Below are positions 13,801-23,818 of a stretch of DNA of 64,000 nt, one piece after another (position 1 is the stretch's first letter; each line of letters begins with the position of its first letter). Under the pieces are notes generated by a model. It was not told the DNA's origin. It did no database searches and was given only the letters and a program-made list of their open reading frames with translations. Made by a program: the position numbers and the translations under genes. Origin of the DNA: Arctopsyche grandis (taxonomy: Eukaryota > Arthropoda > Insecta > Trichoptera > Hydropsychidae); contig NC_135358.1 in assembly GCF_051622035.1 (NCBI RefSeq), forward strand, positions 18,324,501-18,388,500, in the 5' to 3' direction.

Positions 13801-15042
13801 ACTGTCAGTATATGTATATGATATTTAAGATTCTTCAAGAATTATTTATAAATGATACTTGAATTGCAACTTTTATATATGTACATATTATATGCATTGC
13901 AAAAAAATCAATAATACGATAAGCCTTTTTACATGAAAAATCATTTGACAGTTATAATCACTGTAGTCAAATGAACAATACAACGTTGAAGCATATTTTT
14001 CACACATACCTGTGGCATCTGAGGGTTTCGAAGGTGGTATCTCCACTTTCCTGTGCCTGGACAACGTAAACGAAGTCACAGGAGTAGATCCTTTCAATTT
14101 GAAATCACACTCATTATCGTCGACACCACTGTCATCCTTGGTAGGACTACCTATGAAGAACTTCCCGCTCTCCATTAGTACACCGCTATCGTTAACTTCC
14201 TGCTGTTGTTGCTGCTGCTGCTGCTGTTGTTGTTGTTTGACACTTTCATCGCCGTTGAATATCTGCGTCGGCAACCGTGACCCAAGCCCCGAGTCCATCG
14301 AATGAGCACCGTTGTCGGCACAAGCGTCCGGCATCGTATCAGCCACGAGAAACACAGTGTTGAGGTCCTCACTGGAACGATCGTCCAGGCTCACCCGGCT
14401 TATCTTCGACACACTCAGCTTCTCCAGTCGAGACTCGTTCCTGCGTGATTTCGACTCGACATGCAAGACCACATCCGAGGACCTGACGTCGTCCGGCGTG
14501 GCTGTGACACTCTCCTCCGAATAATAAGCGGCGTTCAGCTCTGCAGCGAATCCTCCAGGTGTTAGGGGATCCGTGAATACCGATTCGGAACTGGACTCCT
14601 TGCTCGGCGGGCTGATCTCCTTCTTCTTGGCGACGGAGAGGAGACCATTCTCGGTGGTTAGCTGGGTCGGTTTGGCCGGCTGTTTGGTAACGTTTGCTTT
14701 GTTTTGTTGTCTGAGCGAGTTGTCGAGGTTCGACGACCTCGACCCGCTGCGGTTGGAGACCCTCTCTGGTTCCGCTACGGCAGACCTCTTCGTCGTCTGA
14801 TCCAAGTCGGTCGAGTCCTTCTCGGTTCCCGGTGTCTCCGTCACCAGATCGTCCATCGACTCCTGGAGACTCTTCGTGACGGTCGAGCATTGCGAGGGTG
14901 ATTTCTTCCGCAAGATAGATTTAGTCTGAACGTCTTTACCTGTCCCTTTTTTGTTGCCCAAATTCTTTATCAAATTCTTTCCCTTACCTGGACTCTTGCC
15001 GGTCTTCGGTTGTTTACCCTCACTTCCTTGTAGGTTACCCAT
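1877..15042 (-). CDS. capu: Cappuccino, FMN-family formin (actin nucleator), 11 coding exons
   Basis: Formin that nucleates and elongates actin filaments; in insects it works with Spire in oocyte polarity (family knowledge). Exons, 5' to 3': 15042-14010, 9389-9210, 5761-5586, 5407-3817, 3733-3603, 3515-3249, 3123-2914, 2839-2699, 2615-2438, 2361-2064, 1991-1877; total 4,320 nt, 1,439 aa, all GT-AG with matching phases. Residues 1-7 (MGNLQGS) fit an N-myristoylation start, so I chose the ATG at 15042. A 13-glutamine tract follows in exon 1. Exon 2 ends in YEKFEG and joins QMLVNW, the same junction as in Drosophila Capu. FH1 is about residues 853-993, with seven GPPPPPMPG-type decapeptides. FH2 begins near residue 1007 (MKPLYWTRI) and continues through [18 protein letters not shown]. 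The basic tail [17 protein letters not shown] resembles the formin-Spire interaction (FSI) motif. The first intron (4.6 kb) holds many transposons. Confidence 0.95.
7014..7505 (-). CDS. capu: Candidate symmetric cassette exon within capu
   Basis: A 492-nt open segment in the second capu intron, preceded on the minus strand by a pyrimidine-rich CAG acceptor and followed by G|GTCAGT. Both borders are phase 1, exactly like the flanking junction, so inclusion inserts 164 in-frame residues between YEKFE and GQMLVNW. Codon usage is GC3-rich (TTC, AAC, TAC, ATC), like capu exon 1 and unlike the surrounding intron. The peptide is basic, with stretches such as [19 protein letters not shown] and [17 protein letters not shown] do not recognise a domain. 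An internal ATG with a good context (GCCACCATG) at 7413 would also allow use as an alternative first exon. The opposite strand has an 91-codon open frame in exact codon register (ending 7329), but it has no ATG and no good splice sites, so I treat it as a mirror. Confidence 0.55.
9466..10424 (+). mobile_element. Decayed piggyBac-type transposon in capu intron 1
   Basis: Ends are CCCTTTGGCTGCTAC on the left and the inverted CCCTTTGACTGCTAC on the right (one mismatch in 15). Each is flanked by TTAA (9462-9465 and 10425-10428), the hallmark target duplication of piggyBac elements. At 959 bp it is much shorter than an autonomous element (2-3 kb). Inside is a 75-codon frame resembling only the acidic N-terminus of a piggyBac transposase. 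The catalytic core is absent, so this is an internally deleted, non-autonomous copy. Confidence 0.85.
10026..10253 (+). pseudogene. piggyBac transposase N-terminal remnant
   Basis: A 75-codon ATG-to-TGA frame with an acidic, serine-rich start ([12 protein letters not shown]) followed by [16 protein letters not shown]. This is typical of the disordered N-terminus of piggyBac/PGBD transposases. The DDD catalytic core and the C-terminal cysteine-rich domain are missing because the element is internally deleted. It sits between TTAA-flanked TIRs and is transcribed opposite to the host gene capu. It cannot encode a working transposase; whether the short frame is expressed is unknown. Confidence 0.7.
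11358..11471. mobile_element. 114-bp MITE with 17-bp perfect TIRs
   Basis: Begins CCGGGTTGACACGATAC and ends with its exact reverse complement. The interior has no coding potential, but a GTACGAGTGCA-like word occurs near each arm. Lies in capu intron 1. I could not read a clear target duplication, so the superfamily is unassigned. Confidence 0.75.
12225..12400. mobile_element. Foldback MITE, copy 1 of a tandem pair
   Basis: Starts CAGTGGCGTG and ends CACGCCAC. Nearly the whole length folds back: the arm containing CGCACAGCCTTACTTA and GCGAGCAGGATACAA has its complement 60-80 bases downstream. Only the middle (about ACTCGCTATTACGTCACCTAG) is unpaired. Together with the next element it creates an open frame across 12184-12741 that I regard as spurious. 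Confidence 0.8.
12433..12606. mobile_element. Foldback MITE, copy 2 of a tandem pair
   Basis: Same family as the element ending at 12400: CAGTGGCGTG at the left, CACGCCACTG at the right, and the same internal arms (GAGTAGGATACAAGAGG against CCTCTTGTGTCCTGCTC). It is separated from copy 1 by only about 30 bp of TA-rich microsatellite. The two copies differ at many positions, so this is not a recent duplication. Confidence 0.8.
12961..13588. mobile_element. Foldback element interrupted by a TTAA-specific insertion
   Basis: Left arm starts CGGACCCAAAGCGCGCCG; right arm ends CGGCGCGCTCTGGGTCCG. Arms of about 45 bp, including TTGTTGTAAATGC and GCATTTACAAC, pair imperfectly. The centre, which should read AAACCTTTAACAATGC, is split at TTAA by a 505-bp element (13033-13537). 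Without it the host element is only about 119 bp. Uninterrupted relatives are at 61.52-61.62 and 61.66-61.73 kb. Confidence 0.8.
13033..13537. mobile_element. TTAA-flanked non-autonomous element (piggyBac-like MITE), copy 1
   Basis: Starts GAGGGCTGGACAG and ends with the inverted form GTACAGCCCTC. It is flanked by TTAA at 13029-13032 and 13538-13541, giving a TIR of about 8-12 bp and the target preference of piggyBac-like elements. No ORF of transposase type is present. The interior includes a poly-T stretch and an imperfect TATATATCAATATA-type repeat near 13445-13490. A second copy lies at 58302-58829. Confidence 0.8.
13744..13900. repeat. ACATATGTATGTACATAC-type microsatellite patches
   Basis: Short self-complementary runs of the words TACATA, CATATG and TATGTA. 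This type recurs dozens of times through the window (for example 7688-7705, 10680-10705, 47740-47765, 60370-60435, 61795-61850). It appears to be a genome-wide low-complexity feature, not a discrete element. Confidence 0.6.
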
Positions 15043-16932
15043 GATTCTAAACAATCGAACGCCCACAATTCACTATTCAAATTCGAACGAATATTGTATA
15101 CAAGCATTGCGTGATTGTCACATGTTTACAGCAAACCCGCCCTCTTCGCCGATCCATCTTCCCACTCCTTCACATCCTCACTCCTGAAGGATTCCTTTCC
15201 GAATTTTCAGCTGCAGTGTCACTCTTGTTTGTTGGGAAAGGAGTTGGTCGGATCTGCTCATGCGTCGAGCCGACCCAATAGTCCCGGTAACCGCCTACCG
15301 CCCAATCGATAAACAGTGCTCTCAGCGATAACCTTTTTTTTTCTATTTGCAAATTTTGTTCGAAAACAATACAACAATTTGTAACGAGCACATGGATTGC
15401 GTCGATCGGAATTGTCACTCGTGGTTGCACACAACTGTAACCCATAACAATACGAAACGCACTAATTAAATGTTCGGCATTAATTTAAAAAATAACGACA
15501 ACTCAAACCATATATTTATGAATCACCAATTTAGCATCCTGCTTAATTTTATTAAATTTCCATTTTATTTTTACGAGGCGTTGGGTAAGTTTTAAATTAA
15601 TAGGGAACAAATAAAAAAACTGTATTAATAATAAAACGAATACATTGATGAAGACTTTTTTTAAACGGAAAAAATGTCGCCTTTTAATAGTACGAATCGT
15701 GACAAAAATACACTGCCTCATGAGATGAAAACACTGTTCAATTAATGACCTCTTCCATAATACAATAGTTAAGCATTGAAATTTTATAACTTAAAGTAAA
15801 GTCCTATGTTCCCATCGATTAGTAATAAATGAGAACATTATTGTAGACTCTGATTTCACTAATATTCTAATATGCTATTTTTAGCATTTAAATCTAAATA
15901 AAAAAATGCTGTATCAACCAATGAAGAAATAAATGAATATTACATATATACTTTTAAAGAATAATTAGAGAGGAAAAACACTATAATGACTGGCCATGCG
16001 ATAGCCGTTGGATTAACATCGATTGACGGCCAATTAATATTATTATTTAATGTTTTTGGACCATTGTGATTAAAGTAAGAACCTAATGCGCCACAATGGT
16101 CTACATAAGAAAACAAACAAAAGAAAAATAGAACACAAAAATTAATATAAGGAGAGAAAAAAATAATAAAATAAAATTTATAACATAATATATATGACAA
16201 AAAATCCCTGCGAGGCACAAATGAAAGAGAGAAGATTCCACTCATATTTAAATCACATTCAATTATGAAAATAATTATGAGCGCAGGCTACCAGACAAAT
16301 AGGTTAGAATAATATCCGATAATCTACGTTCACTGAGGTGGAAAATATGCATTCAGACTCAGCAGCAACGATTTCATTAAGAAGTCGAATAGCTCTTGGA
16401 ATAGGAGCCATTCGAAAAAGAGGTACAATCATCAAATGATGATGTCTACCACGTACATACATAATTATTAGGGATATAAAGTCCCAACTGTTCCAATATA
16501 TTGCTATCAGTTAATAGTGAATAAGAGCATTATTGAGGGCAGAATATTTGTCCCCAAAATATAAATAAAATTAACAATTTTTTTTTATATAAAAAGGTGC
16601 ATTTGTGATTATACGTAGGTTGTGATTATACAACACAATGGGGCCGTCGACACCAACAATAGTTTCCATATCCAGTTCCTAAATAGCAACCACAGGTTGC
16701 AATATGGGAACTGGATATGGAAAATATTGTTGGTGTCGACTGCCCAATCGATTATGACTATTGTCAATTTCAAGTATTATGGCCAAATCTTTTTTGACAT
16801 GTTGACGTTTGTAGGTTATGTGCACGTTGACTATTTGAAGTTAGTGTTTGGTATTTAAAGCCATGGAAGTTTATTTTTGGAATAATAGTAAGATATGTGC
16901 ACCACCAATAAATTCATACAAGGATACTGAAA
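15043..16932. other. Divergent intergenic region between capu and the NEPRO-like gene
   Basis: About 1.9 kb between two head-to-head genes. The first 280 bases next to capu are relatively GC-rich and probably hold its 5' UTR and promoter; no core motif is convincing. Farther right the sequence is AT-rich with one foldback element (16640-16745). No coding exon is supported. Confidence 0.5.
16640..16745. mobile_element. Foldback MITE about 105 bp
   Basis: The arm around CCGTCGACACCAACAATA and TCCATATCCAGTTCC is followed after a loop of about 25 bases by its reverse complement, ending TTGGTGTCGACTGCCC. The arms of about 40 bp have only a few mismatches. It lies upstream of the NEPRO-like gene. 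No target duplication could be identified. Confidence 0.75.
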
Positions 16933-18148
16933 ATGAATTTGGTTTGTAAATGGAATCGTAAAAAGTTTAAATAATTTTTGTTTTCTTGAATATATAAATA
17001 AAAATGTATTTGTTTCATTAGATCTTTCAAAAATTACCACGACCTTAGAAGATGCAGTATGCGTATTGGAAAATCAACAAGTTTTGCATAAGGAAGCAGC
17101 TGTGTTATCCAGATTGATTTACAAGCTTGGAACGAAATTCAGACACGACATTGGATTTTCATACCTCCGAAGGACTAACGTCGCACTTCTAAAATATCTA
17201 AATTTGCAACTATTAAAAGACATAAATACATTTTTAGAAGTTATAACAAATGTTATACAAAACTACTTTCCAACTCGACAAATGTTTGAATTCATTTTGG
17301 TTAGACTACAAACATTTTCAAAAATAATGAGCAGAATTCACGTATGTTCAAAAAAAGCAGCTTCCTTTTACTTTGACCGGATAAGAAGAGGAGATGCATG
17401 GTGGTTGTCGTTTATGCCATATTCGGTGCTTTGCCGTATTTGGTATTTATCAAACCACTTATTGAAAAATGCTTGCAAGTGGTATGATAATTTGATTCTG
17501 TACAGAAATAATTTTCAAATCCTAGGAGTTACTTTTGTGCCTGAAGGGTATGAATTCCCAGTAGATTTGTATAAATGGCTAGAAATTGATGAATTTGATG
17601 ATGACAATCCATTGTTGAAACTACCTGAAAGTGAAATACAGGAAATTATATCACCCAATGTGTTAAATAATGAAGAAGTAATCTGTAAAAAAGGAAATCA
17701 AATAAACAGTCACATGCCATCTGCAAAATATCAGTCCAAACAACAGTTGGTTAGTGTTGGTGAAGCAATCTCACGTGATCAATATTTAGAGGAACACAAA
17801 TGCAATTTATCGATCAGCAGTGATAATGATGGCAATGCTAAACCGGAAATTGCTCCTGTTATTAAACTGGCAAATGTTAACAAAGAAAATAAATTGAACC
17901 ATAGTGTTAGACATACAATTGAGGCAGTTCAAAACGCGAAATCGTTAAAGCAGTTTATATCTGTAGAAGAAAATTATAGAAAAAACAATAATATAAATTC
18001 ACTAACACTTCATTTAGGCTTCATGCAGTGGCATTCACTGAAAATAATTATGTCTGGACTGATATCTAAAATAAATGATAAGAATAATAAAAAAATAATA
18101 AGTAAAATTAAAAAGGCATGGGAAAATAAATGTATTAATTTAAAGTAA
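16933..18148 (+). CDS. Nepro: Nucleolus and neural progenitor protein (NEPRO)-like, 2 exons
   Basis: Exon 1 is 16933-16957 (MNLVCKWN plus one base), then a 64-bp GT-AG intron, then exon 2 at 17022-18148; 383 aa. The frame of exon 2 is open upstream without an ATG, which is why I placed the start in the small first exon. The conserved region is residues about 20-180: a helical start (VLSRLIYKLGTKFRHDIGF), PTRQMFEFILVRL, a hydrophobic SFMPYSVLCRIWYLSNHLL stretch and FVPEGYEFPVDLYKWLE. This order matches the NEPRO N-terminal domain known from vertebrates. The C-terminal half is polar and ends in a lysine-rich tail. NEPRO is nucleolar and implicated in rRNA processing and progenitor maintenance in vertebrates; its role in insects is inferred. 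Exon 1 is less certain than exon 2. Confidence 0.75.
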
Positions 18149-18165
18149 TACATACATGAAATGAG

Positions 18166-18171
18166 AATAAA
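18166..18171 (+). terminator. Poly(A) signal of the NEPRO-like gene
   Basis: AATAAA lies 18 bases after the TAA stop, followed by a T-rich stretch. The spacing is compatible with a very short 3' UTR. Confidence 0.55.
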
Positions 18172-18275
18172 TATTTTTGATATATGTATTTGATTGTATT
18201 ATTTATTTAAATTTCCATTCCAGTATTCCCAAATCAATTAATTTCAAAATATCATTCACATATTCCTACATACAG

Positions 18276-18610
18276 ACAGGGCCGCCAAAAGAAATCTCGG
18301 GCCCTGGGAAAAATTAATTCCGGAGCCTATGGCAAACTAAAATAAGATCTTTTTAATATGCGAAAAATTTATCAAAACTATTAGAAAAACACCTCTATAT
18401 TGGTTGATATTTTTTTAAATATTTGAATAAGAAAATATGTTACGATTTCACATGGACAAAAAGAATATGTGGATCGAAAAATAATAAATAGTTAGCATTA
18501 AATAAATACATGTAATTTTATGTAGAATAATATTAAATATCAATATCGGTCAGATGGATGTCCCGTTACGGGGCCCTTCGAGTAGTCCGGGCCCTGGAAC
18601 TTTACCCGCC
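18276..18610. mobile_element. hAT-like transposon remnant
   Basis: Starts ACAGGGCCGCCAAAAG and contains CGGGCCCTGGGAAAAATT. Near the right end, GGGGCCCTTCGAGTAGTC and CGGGCCCTGG occur in similar but not cleanly inverted form. A CAGGGCCGCC start is common in hAT elements. No transposase frame is visible, and the right TIR is lost or degraded. Confidence 0.4.
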
Positions 18611-18905
18611 CCCCCCACCTATCGTATGTCAAAAAGTTCTGACCAGTACGATGAAACTAGATTTTTGTAAGAATCATTAAATTTTAGCATAATAATTTAA
18701 TTAAATCGAACTTTCTATTGTCCTTATTTCAGTTTTGTTATTTAAAAAATAACTATACCTTGGTATTCATAATAATTACTACTAGATAAAAGTAAATACA
18801 TTACTGCATATTTATTTTTAAATCCAAATAGTCATCTAATGAACCATTCGACTGTAAATTAAAAACAAAAATCATGTAGCATTACATACTTTTGATGGTA
18901 CTCCT

Positions 18906-19130
18906 GGTTCGGTGATTACTAGTCAAATGTGAACCGGTCGCTCTAGAACGGCCACCCGTGATCACCCGTCACACTAAAACTGGTCACACCCTAAAATCGG
19001 TCAACCAGTTTTCTCGTGACCGATTTTAGGGTGTGACCAGTTTTAGTGTGACGGGTGATCACGTGTGACCGATCTAGAGCGACCGGTTGTCCTGTGACTG
19101 GTTCACATATGACTAGTAGTCCGTTTACCG
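18906..19130. mobile_element. Foldback element of the GGTTCGGTGATTA family
   Basis: Left part GGTTCGGTGATTACTAGTC, then arms built from words such as CCGGTCGCTCTAGA, GTGATCACCCGTCACAC and AAACTGGTCACACCCTA, each with its reverse complement in the second half. The right side ends TGACTAGTAGTCCG, so the terminal 10-15 bases differ from the left end. Closely related to the larger cluster at 25466-25845. Confidence 0.75.
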
Positions 19131-19503
19131 GTACTCCTATTCACTTTTATTTAATGGTAATATATTTATTTTAAATTAATCGGCACTAAAATATCATTTT
19201 AATCCAAATGCGTAATGACTGTAGTGTTTCCTCTATTGTAAACAAAGTTAATTCCTGTAAAATCTCTAGCTATAACGAAAGTCTCTGTATAACAATTTTA
19301 AATGAATTTTATAAAATTTATATATTTTAGAAATTTTTACGTACGTTCCTACATAAATGAATTAATAGTAATCGTTCTCAATTGTTGTAGACAATTTACT
19401 TGTATATCGGTAATTAAATGCGCATATGCACGACTTTATCAAGCTAGTGGCCAAATAAGGTCGAGTGAGATAGCGCGCCACCAAAGTTAACGGTTTCGTT
19501 AAA

Positions 19504-21129
19504 ATGTCAGCATGCGATGGGGGCTCTGGGGCTCCACCCCCCGTATCCCCTCGCGCTGTCCTGTATCTCCTAAACCAAATGGGTATCAGAGAGGTCACGG
19601 CCCCACAGCTTAAGAACTTCATGCACGGTATTTGACACTATATTCAAATATTGTTTATAATAACCTCAAATGTTTTTTCTATAATATGTATTACATACCT
19701 AGTCTTATTTGGTAACATAACAATATATTTGTTTTTAGATTTGAAAAAGTTGATGTACTCTGAAATGGGACATTCAGATGAATTCAAAGAAAATACACAT
19801 CAAAATGTGCGCAGAAGTGAAGGCCCAGAACGATTACATTCGTGTTCTACAATCAGCTCCAGATCGAAAACAGTGCCACAAAATGCAACGAAATCTGCTA
19901 CAACCCGTGTAAAAGGGAGCATAATACTTAATCCACAGCCTAAGTCCACTGTAACAGCTAAACAGATCAAAAAAGATGTGCCGTCTCCTGAAACTATCAC
20001 AAATGAAGCTCCCAAAGATAAGAATAAACCCACAACGCATAGAAAAATGAGAAGCTCAAAAAATTGTAAGTTTGTATTCATTGATGTCTATCAATGCTTA
20101 AAGTTCTAATTGGGTTCTATCATCTAACCTGGTACCAACTACCACTATAGTTGAATTGTATTTCCAGTTGTAATATGTTTTGACTACTTGGAATATATTC
20201 CGTCTAAGTTGATTCATATGGCGAATTACATTCCAACTGGTCAAAATATATTACAACTGAAAATACAGGAGAGGATAGGTTTTTGTAAAAACGTTACACG
20301 ACTAGTAAATTGGGTTAGAAAGTCATTTTTTGTTCTGAACACATTCTGGAGTTATCATAAAAGGTACTCATTACCTTTATTCGTAATATTAAGCAAATAA
20401 TAACACATTGAATTCTAAAGCATTCTTAAAAACATCAACTGTTATATTACAACTGGCGCACATTGTTGAAAGTGTATTTGCGCTTGTAGAGATACAATTT
20501 ACTAGTTGAATTGCATTCGAATATGAATGACCTAAAACGCCAGTTGGAATATATTATAACTGAAAATACACTTTGACTATAACACCAGTTTTTTTCGCGG
20601 GTAATAAATTAACAAATTGATGTTCAATTAAACGCTATTTACTTATTTTCATTAAAAAAGTAATTTTTTTCTCAAAAATATTCAATTCCTATCTATTCTA
20701 AAAGGTTTCCGAAATTTTTAAATCTTAAATGGATTCCTAGAAACTCCTTGCATGACAGTATTTTTTGTATTCATATTGCTTAACTTTTAATATGATTATA
20801 TACAAATGTTTTTTTAGTTATTAAAGTGCCTGTGTATGAAAATCGGAAAAAATCAGACCCCGTTTCACTATACCACCAATATTCAACATTATGGCAAAAA
20901 TATAAAACTAATTTACCTGGTGAAAATGATTGGGCAGATATTAGATGGTCTGTAAGGGAGAAACTTTTGGGTGATAAACAATCACAAGATGTGAGAAAGG
21001 TAAGAAAATACATTTTTTTTATGCTAGAAAAGCATTAATGTTAATTACACCAAATCGGTTTTCAATTTGCAGGTACCTAAATTATCCCAAGAACAACTGG
21101 CAAAAAGAAGAGACGGTTGGATTGAATAA
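19504..21129 (+). CDS. Hyls1: HYLS1, centriolar and ciliogenesis protein, 4 exons
   Basis: Exons 19504-19627, 19739-20065, 20818-20999 and 21073-21129 join in phase to give 229 aa. Residues 19-46 (VLYLLNQMG, then TAPQLKNFMHDLKKLM) form the HYLS-1 box; the aspartate at the exon 1/2 junction is created by splicing. Residues 164-201 (DPVSLYHQY, LPGENDWADIRWSVREKLL) match the conserved HYLS1 C-terminal motif with its PGE and RW-VRE signature. The middle is polar, lysine- and serine-rich and probably disordered. HYLS1 is a core centriole component needed for the centriole to act as a basal body (C. elegans and vertebrate work). The protein is shorter than human HYLS1 (about 300 aa). The start ATG is followed by a proline-rich segment. 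The second intron (752 bp) hosts foldback elements. Confidence 0.88.
20158..20266. mobile_element. Foldback MITE in HYLS1 intron 2
   Basis: The arm GTATTTCCAGTTGTAATATG is mirrored by TATTACAACTGAAAATAC at the right end; the inner parts TTGACTACTTGGAAT and ATTCCAACTGGTCAA also pair. A more diverged relative at about 20440-20575 repeats the CAGTTGGAATATATTATAAC and GAAAATACA words. Neither disturbs the splice sites. Confidence 0.7.
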
Positions 21130-21160
21130 CAGTTTATTGTAAAAAAGTAGCGTCTAAGAA

Positions 21161-21166
21161 AATAAA
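21161..21166 (+). terminator. Poly(A) signal of Hyls1
   Basis: AATAAA 32 bases after the TAA stop, which gives a compact 3' UTR. Confidence 0.55.
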
Positions 21167-21967
21167 ACGTAGCGTGTGCAAAATTCCTAGTGACAAACGT
21201 AATGTAAAACTCACTAGTGAATGTTTTACTGTTGTACGTTAATATTATATTTGACATTTATGCATATACAAGGGTTGTTCCATTTACAAAGGCCCATCCC
21301 CACTGCAAAAAAATGCGCAAAAGCAATAATTAGTATATAATCCTGACATGCGTGTCCTTTCTGTCCATTCTACAATACTGGCACGCTTTTAAGATTTTGT
21401 AATCAGAACATCCATTTGGGTCTTTTATATATTTTGATAGTTTACTCACTTGCCAATTTAAAAATCACACTTGATTTATTTACTAAATAAGCACACCTCA
21501 TACTGCTCCTTGTGTTGGGAATTGTTTTAAGATTATATTGGATATAAAAAGTATATGTATTTTTTTGTGTCTCATGTTTATGAAATATTATTAAGACGAT
21601 GATGTTAATTAATTGGTACAATTAGTATGTAAGTGTTCATTTTAGACATGTAAGAAAAGTGAAAAATTTATACTTACTGGTAATAATATTTTTATACAAG
21701 ATACTAATGTTTTATTTCTACTTTTATATATGTTCCAGTCTCAGTGTTCACTCCGGTTCATTCATGAACATACTATGTAATTTGTTTATACACGAACTAT
21801 AGGTTTTAGTTTAAGTGCTAAAAGTCAAGTTATCTTCAAAAAGATTCCCACCGAGTGTCAAATGAAACTTAACTGTCAAAAAAAGTTTTTTAAATAGGAA
21901 ATTGGATGTATTTAAATAGGAAGCCAAGATAGATTGCCCGTGAGCAACACTTATGGTATTTAACTTG

Positions 21968-21974
<7 letters not shown>
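21167..21974. other. Intergenic, AT-rich, no gene seen
   Basis: No supported coding frame. Around 21740-21800 there is a degraded copy of the TTCATGAACATACTA / ACACGAACT repeat that also appears at 22800-22915 and 46330-46700. Confidence 0.4.

Positions 21975-22034
<60 letters not shown>
21975..22034. repeat. (TA)n microsatellite
   Basis: About 30 uninterrupted AT units entered through ATACAT and left through ATGTAG. One of three long TA arrays in the window. Confidence 0.95.
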
Positions 22035-22037
<3 letters not shown>

Positions 22038-22044
22038 GATTATA

Positions 22045-22795
22045 AATTTTTGAAATCATATTCAAATAGTGGGTAGAATGGTTTTGCCAATTTTATGAGG
22101 AACCTATTCAACAATGAAATCAGATAAATTTACAAACTGATAGGATACGATCGACTTGGAGTCAAATATCCAAGTCTGACCAGCAGCACTACAGAAATAT
22201 TTAAACCTTTGCCTGCGGCAATAAATATAGCGAACAAGCCCTGTACGCACCTTTTTCGCGAATTTGGCAATCGAGTTTTCGACCTTAAATACAGATTTTA
22301 ATATTAACTCAAGTAACCAGATATGTTAATTAACACATAACGTATTATTTTAAACAATAAAATACATAATATGTCTTTGGCTTAATTGTCAAATAATCAT
22401 TCTTCATACAATTAAGACGTATCGTCGCCATTGTTCAACAGACGTGATGTCACATAAACGAGGTTTCAGTATGGTTCCACAAAATACTATTTTGACTGGT
22501 ATATATTCATTTTAAGCAAATTGAATAGATGACACTCAATTCTCAATAATATATTCAACCAATTTTGAACCTTAAAACAGTTGAAATAGGCGCATATAAG
22601 GCTCAAAATTCCGGAATTCTATGGAAGACAGCCGCGCTACAGACTTGTCGCGCAAAGCTTCCATAGAAGACGGCCGCGGGCGAACGGTTTAGAATAAATT
22701 ATTTTTCAATCAAGGTCAACCCAGGGCTTGAACCCGGGAATCTCTCGGTGGTTAGCATTACGCAACCACTGAGCTATACTGCTGGCTGATGGCAT
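22045..22795 (-). mobile_element. tRNA-derived SINE split by another insertion
   Basis: The right piece (about 22691-22795) read on the minus strand gives CAGCAGTATAGCTCAGTGGTT (A-box-like) and GGGTTCAAGCCCTGGG (B box), a tRNA head. The left piece (about 22045-22202) is the body/tail (GATCGTATCCTATCAG and TTGAATAGG equivalents). In a relative at 59.53-59.79 kb these two parts are contiguous. Here they are separated by about 485 bp. Confidence 0.75.
22203..22690. mobile_element. Unclassified insertion inside the SINE
   Basis: Starts AACCTTTGCCTGCGGC and ends GCCGCGGGCGAACGGTT, an imperfect inverted repeat, with TTTA/TTAA-like bases at the junctions. It has no coding potential. The inner words TTCTATGGAAGACAGCCGCG and CTTCCATAGAAGACGGCCGC are themselves arranged as a local repeat near 22615-22675. 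The CCTTTGCC end and the A/T target suggest a piggyBac-like MITE, but this is an inference. Confidence 0.5.
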
Positions 22796-23253
22796 GGTTG
22801 GCATGAACATACTAGAGTTCGTTTATCAATTTGTTCTTTTGTGTACAGTATAACTGGCAAGATTGGTTCGTGTATGAACAAACTAGTATGTTCATGAACG
22901 AACGAGTTGAACACTTTGGAGTAACATATATGTACATATACCTTACCTTTGTCCATAATAATCTATTTACTATTCTGATGAGAAAAATATATTAATTGTT
23001 TTTAAAAAATTATCATCACAAAACATTAGATCTTGTGCTGGATTCATATCGCTTCATATACTTTTTGATCAATGGGGATTACGTCAACATTTCGCTGTAA
23101 CTTCCCAATCCTATGCAGAAAATTAGATTACACATACATATGTAATATGTGGAAAGGAGTTCAACCGTTTAGTATTAAAAATTTCTAACTTCTCTTAATT
23201 GTTACAAACACTTTGCAAGATTTTAAACACAACTCATTTCTCATTGTAATGAG

Positions 23254-23376
23254 CAGATATCGGCGGCCAGAATTCTTTAATGCACACAAAATGGTTCACT
23301 ATTGTCAACCATTTTTTTGCTCTCTTGCTTTGTAGGACTATTTTATGTGCATTAAAGAATCCTGGCCGCCGATCTC
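23254..23376. mobile_element. Foldback MITE, about 120 bp
   Basis: ATCGGCGGCCAGAATTCTTT and TAATGCACACAAAAT on the left pair with ATTTTATGTGCATTA and AAGAATCCTGGCCGCCGAT on the right; the loop is about 45 bases. No target duplication was recognised. Lies downstream of mRpL4. Confidence 0.75.
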
Positions 23377-23818
23377 TGGTAACGAGACTTATAGAATTTC
23401 AATATGAAATTCATTTGTGATAAAAAAAAAGCTGCTGTGATTTATTTTGAGGTAAAACGAGTGTATATTTAAAATTAAATAATTTTTGTTAAAATAGCTA
23501 GACCGTATTTTGTTATAAATGATAGGAATTAATTAAAAAAAATTGTTTCATATTTATACTATCATATAATATAGGTTTAAAATATTTCGAAAATAAACAA
23601 AACAAACAACACTGGATAGCCAGTAAAGAAATAACCATAGTTCATAACACAAATTTCAAATCAGTACACACTTTTTAATCTTAAATGAATGTAGTGGCGA
23701 CGACATCTTCCGTTCCTCAAGTACGCTATTTTCGAAATGTATACACATTGCACAAGAATTTTGTGCGCGACTTCACTATTTCTGCACTACATATGTAAAC
23801 AGTACATAAATGCAAAAT

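Noticed and set aside
14012-14890. Plus- and minus-strand alternative frames over capu exon 1
   Set aside because: GC-rich exon produces long shadow frames; only the frame beginning MGNLQG splices in phase to the rest of capu.
19362-19622. Minus-strand frame over HYLS1 exon 1
   Set aside because: Antisense shadow; the plus strand encodes the HYLS-1 box across a phase-matched splice.
22691-22795. Functional tRNA gene
   Set aside because: A- and B-box-like words are present but no complete cloverleaf or acceptor stem can be formed, and the sequence continues into the SINE body.
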